The notes under the pieces are model-generated. The model had not been told where the DNA came from. It saw only the letters and a list, made by a program, of their open reading frames with translations, and searched no databases. This document shows positions 1-5,692 of a DNA stretch of 7,718 nucleotides, piece after piece; within the stretch, counting starts at the first letter, position 1; every line of letters starts with the position of its first letter. Location of the stretch: the NCBI GenBank assembly GCA_003151315.1, contig PLXF01000186.1:549-8266 (forward strand), in the 5' to 3' direction. The stretch comes from Parachlamydiales bacterium. GTDB lineage: Bacteria > Chlamydiota > Chlamydiia > Chlamydiales > SM23-39. A program made the position numbers and the translations under genes.

Positions 1-2
1 GC

Positions 3-140
3 GCCGACACCCGCCATTATGCCAAACGGCAGTTCACCTGGTTCCGCAAAGAGCCCATTTTCCGCTGGCTCAATATAGACGAACTCGGGGTAGAAAGGCT
101 AAAAGAGCTAATCCTCCAAGATTTCGAGCAGGGGATCTAG
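3..140 (+). CDS. miaA: tRNA dimethylallyltransferase MiaA, C-terminal end (partial)
   Basis: This is the last 45 codons of a gene whose 5' part lies outside the window; it is open from base 3 to a TAG at 138-140. The translation begins ADTRHYAKRQFTWFRKE, the conserved C-terminal MiaA signature (T-R-x-Y-A-K-R-Q-x-T-W-F-R), followed by a short acidic/hydrophobic helix ending FEQGI. MiaA transfers the dimethylallyl group to the N6 of adenosine 37 in tRNAs that read UNN codons; it acts in the cytoplasm. The catalytic P-loop and the DMAPP-binding part are not visible. It is transcribed towards the cell-wall cluster but separated from it by an AT-rich gap and one small gene. As I recall, miaA also lies close to ftsQ in Chlamydia trachomatis, so the neighbourhood seems partly conserved. 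The family call is firm; the state of the rest of the gene cannot be judged. Confidence 0.93.
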   Translation, partial: ADTRHYAKRQFTWFRKEPIFRWLNIDELGVERLKELILQDFEQGI

Positions 141-149
141 TACTCCATG

Positions 150-183
150 AAAGAGGTCTAATAATGCAACAAGACTTTTTTTT
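150..183 (+). terminator. Possible intrinsic terminator after miaA
   Basis: Ten bases after the miaA stop, GTCT (156-159) can pair with AGAC (172-175). The stem can extend outward by A-U and G-U pairs between 150-155 and the first six bases of an eight-T run (176-183). The 12-base loop is long and only four pairs are strong, so this is a weak but plausible terminator. It would separate miaA from the downstream small gene. Confidence 0.38.
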
Positions 184-210
184 ATATGTCGAATTAATCT
201 TAGATAATAT
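182..210 (+). promoter_or_regulatory. Weak promoter candidate for the Inc-like gene
   Basis: The gap between miaA and the next gene is very AT-rich. A TAATAT hexamer at 205-210 could be a -10 element, with TTATAT at 182-187 as a poor -35 at 17-base spacing. It lies just after the putative miaA terminator and 35 bases before the ATG at 245. In such AT-rich DNA a hexamer of this kind is expected by chance, so the evidence is mainly position. Confidence 0.22.
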
Positions 211-244
211 ATAGTTTTAAACAAATAATAAAAAAAGGCTTTGT

Positions 245-571
245 ATGATTAAATCAATTCCTCAATCAAATTCAACTTGTTGTATCCAAAAACCAAATAA
301 TTGCCTTTCTCGCACTTTACGGGCTTTGATAACTGTAATTGCCGCTCTGGTTGTGGGGTTATTTGTCGCCTGTTTATTGGGGCCCTCTTATTTGAGCCTT
401 AGCGCAGGCATTGTCGCAGCCATTGCTGTATTCAAACTGACCGAAATAATTATCGATTGTATCGTCAAAAAAAAGGAACAAGCGAAGGTTGTCGCCACGA
501 CAGTCGATGAAACTCCCGAATCAGCGTTCGAATCAGAAAATACTAATCCGTTTAAGAACGATTCTCTATAA
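245..571 (+). CDS. Small two-helix membrane protein, candidate inclusion membrane (Inc-like) protein
   Basis: The protein has 108 residues and I do not recognise a named family. The ATG is preceded by AAAAGG (233-238) at six-base spacing, a good ribosome binding site. Residues 1-26 form a polar, Cys-containing N-terminus (C12, C13, C20) without a typical signal peptide. Residues 27-45 and 52-73 are strongly hydrophobic and separated only by the turn GPSYLS. A KKK stop-transfer follows at 75-77, then a hydrophilic acidic tail (78-108) containing NPF at 101-103. A bilobed hydrophobic hairpin flanked by polar termini is the usual hallmark of chlamydial Inc proteins, which are secreted by the type III system and inserted in the inclusion membrane with both ends facing the host cytosol. 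GC is about 40% by hand count, against roughly 50% in sampled lines of the cell-wall genes. The alternative is an ordinary small inner-membrane protein. The coding call is fairly strong; the Inc assignment is inference. Confidence 0.6.
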   Translation: MIKSIPQSNSTCCIQKPNNCLSRTLRALITVIAALVVGLFVACLLGPSYLSLSAGIVAAIAVFKLTEIIIDCIVKKKEQAKVVATTVDETPESAFESENTNPFKNDSL

Positions 572-1466
572 AAGCGAGCTGCGGGATCCTTAGATCGATG
601 ATGCGAGAGGCGAATCTACCCCCCTCTTGGACCGATGCTAGCTGCCGTTTATAATCTTCGTGCATGGCGCTGCGCAGCGAAAAAAAATTACCCAACTGCT
701 GCCGATAATCTTTGGGCGCTAATCGTAAAATTTTGGGGAAGACGCAGACGAGCTCTTTCCCTTGCGCATTCCAAATCAATTCATCTTCTGCAATTAAGAC
801 AATTTCCCGCTGGCCGAGACTCGGGGCGAATGCGTGGGAAACGTCAATCCGTTTAATCCGCATGTCCCCTTTTGCCGGAGAATCTTCGATGAAGCGCAAT
901 ATCTCTAAAGCTAACGAAAAATAGCCGTTTTTCAAAGGGCGCTGCCAACTGCCCCCCGATCGACCCATCGTATCTTCGGCAGAACCAAAGGAAGGGAGAC
1001 CGAGATAAATTTCGGTGAGCTGCTTAGGAGAACTAAAAGGGGCAATCGGAAAGAGATACCCTTCCGAATCCACCGCTGTATTTGCATAATCGGAAAGGAT
1101 CGCCAACGGTTTACGAATGGTGTAGTCGATGAGTAAAGTGCCCGGAGGGACCCGTTTGATTTTAGCGCTTTCAATCAGAGGCGATGTCAATAGCTTCGCT
1201 TGTGCCTGTTTGAGATCCAAAGAATAGAGGTGAGAGGGGCGATCGGCTGAAAGGCCGAGAACTTCAGCGAGATAGGCCGTTTTAAGCGGCTCTTTTTCGG
1301 GACCTGTCTGGACAATCGCTACGACCCGAAATTTTTCGTTGGTCATCCGACTCATCTTCCAATTCCGGTATCCCCAAAATCCCCCCACAGCCAAGATCAG
1401 AGTGAGACATGTGGAACCGATTAAACAAAATAGAGCCTGCTTCATCGACCATTCAGGCGAAGACAT
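552..1466 (-). CDS. ftsQ: Cell division protein FtsQ (POTRA-domain protein)
   Basis: The protein has 304 residues and bitopic FtsQ architecture: a short cytoplasmic N-terminus, one membrane helix at about 11-33, a POTRA domain at about 47-118 (YLAEVLGL, then LTSPLIESAKIKRVPPGTL and the closing strand IDYTIRKPLAIL), and a beta domain to about 297 ending in the strand DLRIPQLAF. FtsQ is a scaffold of the divisome, linking early cytoplasmic proteins to septal peptidoglycan synthesis (FtsW and its partner transpeptidase). The ATG at 1466 has GGAG five bases upstream and overlaps the murC stop by 14 bases; Met8 (1445) is a poorer start. It is the last gene of the minus-strand cluster, in the position after murC where many bacteria have ddl-ftsQ-ftsA-ftsZ, but neither ftsA nor ftsZ follows. 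Its 3' end overlaps the convergent small gene by 20 bases. Sequence conservation is low, as is usual for FtsQ, so the call combines domain layout and context. Confidence 0.82.
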   Translation of the reverse strand: MSSPEWSMKQALFCLIGSTCLTLILAVGGFWGYRNWKMSRMTNEKFRVVAIVQTGPEKEPLKTAYLAEVLGLSADRPSHLYSLDLKQAQAKLLTSPLIESAKIKRVPPGTLLIDYTIRKPLAILSDYANTAVDSEGYLFPIAPFSSPKQLTEIYLGLPSFGSAEDTMGRSGGSWQRPLKNGYFSLALEILRFIEDSPAKGDMRIKRIDVSHAFAPSLGQREIVLIAEDELIWNAQGKELVCVFPKILRLAPKDYRQQLGNFFSLRSAMHEDYKRQLASVQEGGRFASRIIDLRIPQLAFIENRS

Positions 1467-2799
1467 CAGCGCTCCGTAAACGTTGTAAAAGAAGCTCAGC
1501 TACTTGCGTCACATCACCCGCACCTATTGTCAAAACTACATCGCCCGCAATTATTTGAGCCGCCATCGCCTCTTCGAGTCGATCTCTAGAAAGATGGTGC
1601 AGTTTCGATCCTAGTCTTTTTCCCATTTGGGCCCATAGCGTTTTTGTGGTTATCCCCTCGATCGGCGCCTCTCCGGCACTATAGATATCGGTGAGGATTA
1701 CTCTATCCGCCTGATCGAAACTTTTTTCGAATTCAGCAAATAGATCTTGCACTCGACTATACCGATGGGGTTGAAAAAGGACAACCAATCGCCGCTCCCC
1801 GATCCGCTCTTTCAACGCGGTAACGGTGACCGAAATTTCTGTTGGGTGGTGCCCATAATCGTCATATACATCGATCCCTTTTGCAGCCCCCTTCCATTCC
1901 AGACGGCGGCAGACGCCGCTAAATTGCTGTAGAGCCCGGCGAACAGCCTCTTCTGCAATCCCGAGCTGTATCGAAAGGGCAAAAACGGCAGCGCTATTGA
2001 GGGCGTTATGGCGCCCCATGAGGGAAACCTGGATCTCTCGATAAACTTTATCTTCATGCTTAAGATCGAAGCAAATGCCCCCCTCTCGGGAGCGAAACGA
2101 ATCGATCATCCAATCGGCCATTGGAGAAAATCCATAAGAACTCCCAGCGGGGCGTAAAGCCTGTAGCCGATCGTCATCGGCGCACCACAATAAAAACCGG
2201 GGCTCTTTCACTTGAGAAAAAAATTGAGCAAATGCCCGATCGAGCGCGGCTGAGTGTTTCCAAAAAGGGAGATGTTCATCCTCTAAATTGGTGACAATCG
2301 CCCCATATCCGTTCGTCTTTAAAAAGGAGCCATCGCTCTCGTCCGCCTCGGCAACAAAATATTCGCCTAACCCCGCCTTCCCATTCGTGCGTAAAGAGGT
2401 CCCTATGCCTCCTATAACAAAAGAGGGGTCGTAACCGGCTTCTAGTAAAACAGAGGCTAATAGAGCCGTCGTCGTCGTTTTCCCGTGAGTCCCCGCAACC
2501 AGCAGCCCTTTTTTGTCGCCAATTAACCGATCTAGCAGATCAGATCTGTGGAGAATGGGCAGATCCAGTTCTCTCGCTTTAACCCGTTCTGGATGCCCCT
2601 CTCGAATGTCGGTGCTATAGACAACGATCATCCCCTTTCCTAGAGCAGCATCGATCTCTGCGCCTTCCTCTCGAAGCTGATCTAAAAGGGGACTCATTTT
2701 TGCATCGCTCCCCTGCACCTCTTCGCCCTGTTGCAACAATAGACGAGCCAGTGCGCTCATCCCGATCCCGCCCAAACCAATAAAGTGGTAACGACTCAT
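1453..2799 (-). CDS. murC: UDP-N-acetylmuramate--L-alanine ligase MurC, stand-alone
   Basis: MurC joins L-Ala to UDP-MurNAc with ATP in the cytoplasm, the first step of stem-peptide assembly. The 448 residues show the three Mur-ligase domains. The N-terminal Rossmann fold has FIGLGGIGMSALA (6-18). The central ATPase has GTHGKTTTT (103-111), EADESDGS (151-158), NLEDEH (171-176) and GRHNALNS (262-269). The C-terminal domain has DDYGHHPTE (313-321), FQPHRYSR (342-349) and TIGAGD (424-429). All expected nucleotide-binding elements are present; the usual D-H of the xDH motif is E-H here. The ATG overlaps the murG stop as ATGA. The protein ends after a normal MurC C-terminus, whereas MurC of Chlamydia is fused to D-Ala-D-Ala ligase (total about 800 residues). 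Here ftsQ starts inside the murC 3' end and no ddl remnant is seen. The identification is secure. Confidence 0.97.
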   Translation of the reverse strand: MSRYHFIGLGGIGMSALARLLLQQGEEVQGSDAKMSPLLDQLREEGAEIDAALGKGMIVVYSTDIREGHPERVKARELDLPILHRSDLLDRLIGDKKGLLVAGTHGKTTTTALLASVLLEAGYDPSFVIGGIGTSLRTNGKAGLGEYFVAEADESDGSFLKTNGYGAIVTNLEDEHLPFWKHSAALDRAFAQFFSQVKEPRFLLWCADDDRLQALRPAGSSYGFSPMADWMIDSFRSREGGICFDLKHEDKVYREIQVSLMGRHNALNSAAVFALSIQLGIAEEAVRRALQQFSGVCRRLEWKGAAKGIDVYDDYGHHPTEISVTVTALKERIGERRLVVLFQPHRYSRVQDLFAEFEKSFDQADRVILTDIYSAGEAPIEGITTKTLWAQMGKRLGSKLHHLSRDRLEEAMAAQIIAGDVVLTIGAGDVTQVAELLLQRLRSADVFA

Positions 2800-3845
2800 G
2801 CTATTTCTCGAATAATGTCAGCTAAAGCGTCTCTCTTTTCCCCATTTTTCTGCAACCGCCCTATCGCCTCTTTCATCGTATTGGCCTGCCTTACACACTC
2901 TGCAATCGCCTGAGAAAAGAGCTCAGGAGTAGACAGATCTTTTTGCGCACGCCAAATTCCCCCTTGAACCACTTCAGAAAAAAATCGGGCATTATGGGTT
3001 TGATGGTCATCTGAGGCTGCAGGAAAAGGGACCATTAGAGCCGGCATCTCCTGATTGATCAGTTCTGCCATAGTTCCCGCTACGCTCCGGCAAATCACAA
3101 AATCGGCCGCCGCATAAGCTTTTCCCATTTCGGTCTCAAACCCCTTCACGGCAGCGCGGATCCCCCGCTTCTCGTAATCGCGGCGCACTCCTTCTACCCC
3201 ATCGTCCCTTCCGGTCAGATGGATCACCTGGCAAGAGAGAGGCAGAGCTTCTGGCACTCTTTGATTTAAAAATTGCGCCCCTTGAGAGCCGCCAAATACA
3301 AGGCAAACAGGCGCATCGGGATCGAGATCATAACATTTGCGCGCCTCTCCTTTAGTATAAGAGATGCGTGGCGCGATCCAGGGAAAATAGGGGACAATCC
3401 GCTTCGAACTTTTCCCCCAAAACGCCAGAGGAAATTGATGAGCGACAATGCGAGCTCGAGGAGCGAATAGGCGGTTCACTTTACCGAGGACACAATTGGC
3501 CTCGTACAGGACGATCTTTTTCCCCAAAAGAGCCGCGGCCGCCAGAAGAGGAAACGAATGGTAGCTGCCAAATCCCACTACTACATCGGGGCGAAGTTTG
3601 CAGAGTAGCCGCACACTTTGGACAATCCCTCTCAACGCCGCCACACAAAAGGTTAAAGGAGACGCTAATGAGGCCGAAGAGATTTCCCAAAAAGGGAAAC
3701 CCTCTTTGTGGAAAAAAGGGCTTGTTGAAAGAAGATGCCCCGCAAAAAACACCTCAGAATCGCTCTTGAGCAGTAAAGCTAATTGCTGCGCTGGTAGAAG
3801 ATGCCCCCCACTGCCCCCTGCTGCAATGACGACTTTACGTTTCAT
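2796..3845 (-). CDS. murG: UDP-GlcNAc:lipid I N-acetylglucosaminyltransferase MurG
   Basis: MurG, a peripheral membrane GT-B enzyme, adds GlcNAc to lipid I to form lipid II. The 349 residues show GGSGGHLLPA (10-19, the glycine-rich acceptor loop), GFGSYHSFP (91-99), YEANCVLGKVNR (114-125), the second glycine loop GGSQGA (185-190), the UDP-GlcNAc region CRSVAGTMAEL (252-262) and DDHQTHNA (279-286). I chose the ATG at 3845 because the protein then begins MKRKVVIAAGGSGGH, as MurG proteins do, and AAGGGGGA lies six bases upstream. The open frame extends 19 codons further, to 3902, but that stretch lies inside ftsW and does not resemble MurG. The gene overlaps ftsW by 11 bases and murC by 4. Departures from the common pattern are Y-E-A-N where H-E-Q-N is frequent and V in place of the first Gly of the R-S-G-A motif. 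The identification is secure. Confidence 0.96.
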   Translation of the reverse strand: MKRKVVIAAGGSGGHLLPAQQLALLLKSDSEVFFAGHLLSTSPFFHKEGFPFWEISSASLASPLTFCVAALRGIVQSVRLLCKLRPDVVVGFGSYHSFPLLAAAALLGKKIVLYEANCVLGKVNRLFAPRARIVAHQFPLAFWGKSSKRIVPYFPWIAPRISYTKGEARKCYDLDPDAPVCLVFGGSQGAQFLNQRVPEALPLSCQVIHLTGRDDGVEGVRRDYEKRGIRAAVKGFETEMGKAYAAADFVICRSVAGTMAELINQEMPALMVPFPAASDDHQTHNARFFSEVVQGGIWRAQKDLSTPELFSQAIAECVRQANTMKEAIGRLQKNGEKRDALADIIREIA

Positions 3846-4932
3846 AGAGTTCCCCCTTGCGGGAGATATCGAGTAAGATAAACAGGGCGATCGTATTGGC
3901 AATGAGAGAGGTTCCCCCTTGTGAAAAAAACGGAAGGGTCATCCCCTTGCTTGGAAGGAGTCCCGAAACGATCCCTAAATTCAAAAAGGCCTGGATAGAG
4001 ATCAAAAAAGTCAAAATGGAGGCCAATAAAAATCCCTCTTGATGAGGAGATTTGATCGCGATAAAAAAGCCGGTGTAGGTGAGCGACATATACAGAACAA
4101 TAAGCGCCACTACCCCCACAAAACCGGTCTCTTCTGCGTAGATCGCCGCAATATAGTCATTGCGCGCCTCAGGCAAATAGTTGAGCTTTTGTAAACTCTC
4201 TCCCAAGCCTCGTCCCAGTAGACGCCCCGAACCGGCCGCAATTTTTGCCTGGTGGGGCTGATGGCCTTTGCCCCGCAAATCTAATTCCGGGTGCAAGTAT
4301 ATCCGGATCCGATCGGGTACGTGAGGCATTTGCAAAGCCGCCCCCACCCCAATAACCCCCAATACAAACAGTGGCAATGCCCAATAGAGCCAACGGATTT
4401 TTGTGAGGATAAACAGAACCACAAGAGTAGAAAAAATGATCGCCGTCGTCCCGTTATCAGGTTCGAGCAAAATTAGACCGATCGGGATAAAAATCAGCCC
4501 CAATATTTTCAAAAACGGTATCCAAGCGATCGGCTTCGGCTGTTTCAAATACCAATAGATGTAAAAAGTCGGAATAATCAACTTCGCAAATTCCGAAGGC
4601 TGAAAACTATGGCCCAATAGCAAAATCCAGCGCCGAGCGCCATTGACCGATTGCCCAATATTAGGCACAAAGAGCAGCGCCAATAAAACAGTGAACAAAA
4701 TGAGCAGCGGACCGCTTAAACGGATCAAAGAGGAGTAACCAGCCCGATAGGCGGCCATCCCTAAAAAGACACCCACCATGCCGTACAAAGCCTGTTTAAA
4801 CAAGACCCGATGGATGCTCACATCGAGACCTCGATCGATAATTTCCGCCGAGGTGGTGTTGAAAATCATCGCTAAGCCAAAAGAAAAAAGGAGAGCGGTC
4901 GAAATAATCAACCACAAAGAGGCGCGGCCCAC
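3835..4932 (-). CDS. ftsW: SEDS peptidoglycan glycosyltransferase FtsW
   Basis: FtsW is the membrane-embedded SEDS glycosyltransferase that polymerises lipid II at the septum with a class B transpeptidase partner. The 365 residues contain about ten hydrophobic helices. The SEDS signatures are NGARRWI (97-103), QPSEFAKL (111-118), EPDNGTT (157-163), GRGLGESLQKLNYLPEA (240-256) and GLLPSKGMTLPFFSQGG (324-340). D259, in RNDYIAAIYAEE, is the probable catalytic aspartate. Context in a division/Mur cluster favours FtsW over RodA. The start is a GTG at 4932 with GTGAG six bases upstream; an in-frame TAA lies at 4945-4947 and there is no ATG between. The GTGAG may be buried in a hairpin (4939-4967). 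The gene overlaps murG by 11 bases and is the only one in the cluster with a real upstream gap, 40 bases. Confidence 0.95.
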   Translation of the reverse strand: MGRASLWLIISTALLFSFGLAMIFNTTSAEIIDRGLDVSIHRVLFKQALYGMVGVFLGMAAYRAGYSSLIRLSGPLLILFTVLLALLFVPNIGQSVNGARRWILLLGHSFQPSEFAKLIIPTFYIYWYLKQPKPIAWIPFLKILGLIFIPIGLILLEPDNGTTAIIFSTLVVLFILTKIRWLYWALPLFVLGVIGVGAALQMPHVPDRIRIYLHPELDLRGKGHQPHQAKIAAGSGRLLGRGLGESLQKLNYLPEARNDYIAAIYAEETGFVGVVALIVLYMSLTYTGFFIAIKSPHQEGFLLASILTFLISIQAFLNLGIVSGLLPSKGMTLPFFSQGGTSLIANTIALFILLDISRKGELYET

Positions 4933-4938
4933 AAAATA

Positions 4939-4967
4939 CTCACGTTACTATGATAACTGTTGGTGAG
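4939..4967 (-). promoter_or_regulatory. Hairpin overlapping the ftsW ribosome binding site
   Basis: Read on the minus strand, CTCAC (4967-4963) can pair with GTGAG (4943-4939), and GTTA (4957-4954) with TAAC (4947-4944). Together they make a nine-pair stem with a six-base loop and a five-base bulge on one arm. GTGAG is the only ribosome-binding-like sequence before the ftsW GTG start, so the fold would hide it. It lies in the 40-base gap after the LysM gene. Translation of the upstream gene, which stops at 4973, could melt it and couple the two genes. The structure was found by eye; no folding energy was calculated. Confidence 0.35.
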
Positions 4968-4972
4968 ATCTG

Positions 4973-5692
4973 TTATCTCGTTCGTAACCGGTCGCCAGGC
5001 TTTAGCTTACGAGCCTTTTCTTCATTGAGCGCATTGAGGCGAAGAAGTTCATCCACCTTCATGTGGTGTTTCATCGCAATTGTCCAAGGATTATCCCCCA
5101 CCTTGACGGTGTAATATTCGGGATTTTCAGAGCCAGGAGCCGCTTTGGGTTTAGGCGCCGTACTCACTTTCTTCTCTGCAGGCACTTTTAATTGTTGCCC
5201 TACCCGTAGAAAACTGCTGGGCAAATGGTTGATCTTAATGATCTCATCGATCGTTGTCCGATGAGCCCGGGCAATTTTTTCGAGCGTGTCCCCTTTTTTC
5301 ACAATCACTTCAATGAGCCCTGAGGCGACAGGTGCTGGAGCGATGGGAGCTGGGCTAACCACAGCGATTGTATTTGAAGGAGCTTCCGCAGGGGGCAAAA
5401 CATGCAACACAGGAGCTGGCGTCGGTTTGGGCTCAGGTTCGGCTGGCTTCACTAACAGCTGCGCATCGGCTAAAGGAGCAGGGGGGGGCGTAGGCTGGCG
5501 CAGAGTCTGATCGACCGAGTCGCCAAAAAGGGGCGGCTGCATCTCGATCGGCTGCACGGATGAGGTTTGCGCCATTTGCGTCGACGAAGGGGCCGATAGC
5601 TCCTCTTGCGTCGTCAACGCGGTGATGAATAGGAGCACCAACAAAGAGGCGTTGATCATCACGGCGATTAAGATTGTATTTTTTCGATTCAT
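4973..5692 (-). CDS. Membrane-anchored protein with two LysM domains (NlpD-position protein)
   Basis: The 239-residue protein has a hydrophobic segment at about 7-27 (signal anchor; no lipobox Cys), a Pro/Ala-rich low-complexity region (about 48-125), a LysM domain at about 128-171 (VKKGDTLEKIARAHRTTIDE to VGQQLKVP), a second Pro/Lys linker, and a second LysM at about 194-238 (TVKVGDNPWTIAMKHHMKVDE to KPGDRLRTR). LysM modules bind the GlcNAc-containing glycan backbone, so it probably tethers the membrane to, or senses, periplasmic peptidoglycan. It occupies the murD-ftsW interval where Chlamydia has a gene annotated nlpD. No M23 peptidase or amidase domain is present, so hydrolase activity is not supported. 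I prefer the ATG at 5692, which overlaps the murD stop as ATGA with AAAAGG six bases upstream. The ATG at 5698 would touch its ribosome binding site directly. A run of eight C lies in the proline-rich coding region. Confidence 0.85.
   Translation of the reverse strand: MNRKNTILIAVMINASLLVLLFITALTTQEELSAPSSTQMAQTSSVQPIEMQPPLFGDSVDQTLRQPTPPPAPLADAQLLVKPAEPEPKPTPAPVLHVLPPAEAPSNTIAVVSPAPIAPAPVASGLIEVIVKKGDTLEKIARAHRTTIDEIIKINHLPSSFLRVGQQLKVPAEKKVSTAPKPKAAPGSENPEYYTVKVGDNPWTIAMKHHMKVDELLRLNALNEEKARKLKPGDRLRTR
5481..5488 (-). repeat. Homopolymer tract (C8 in the LysM gene)
   Basis: Eight consecutive G on the + strand are read as C8 in the coding strand, encoding three of the prolines in TPPPAP (about residues 68-73 of the LysM protein). 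A one-base slip here would put the ribosome out of frame before both LysM domains. Confidence 0.9.

Noticed and set aside
214..222. GTTTTAAAC palindrome before the Inc-like gene
   Set aside because: Very short and in DNA of about 23% GC, so expected by chance; no second copy was noticed.
467..502. Minus-strand terminator for the ftsQ operon (stems TGTCG/CGACA and ACAA/TTGT, then T8)
   Set aside because: The stems have only four or five pairs, are not directly joined to the T run, and lie within a coding region. Too weak to list as a terminator.
3273..3876. Several plus-strand open frames opposite murG and ftsW (60-133 residues)
   Set aside because: Basic, low-hydrophobicity compositions with no recognisable motif, lying antisense to well-conserved genes; they are shadows of the real frames.
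3846..3902. Longer MurG reading frame starting at 3902
   Set aside because: The extra 19 residues lie inside the ftsW coding region and precede the conserved MKRKVVIAAGG start. The ATG at 3845 has a strong ribosome binding site.
5286..5510. Gly/Ala-rich plus-strand frame opposite the LysM gene
   Set aside because: It is the antisense reading of the proline-rich linker, whose GC-rich codons produce Gly/Ala on the other strand.
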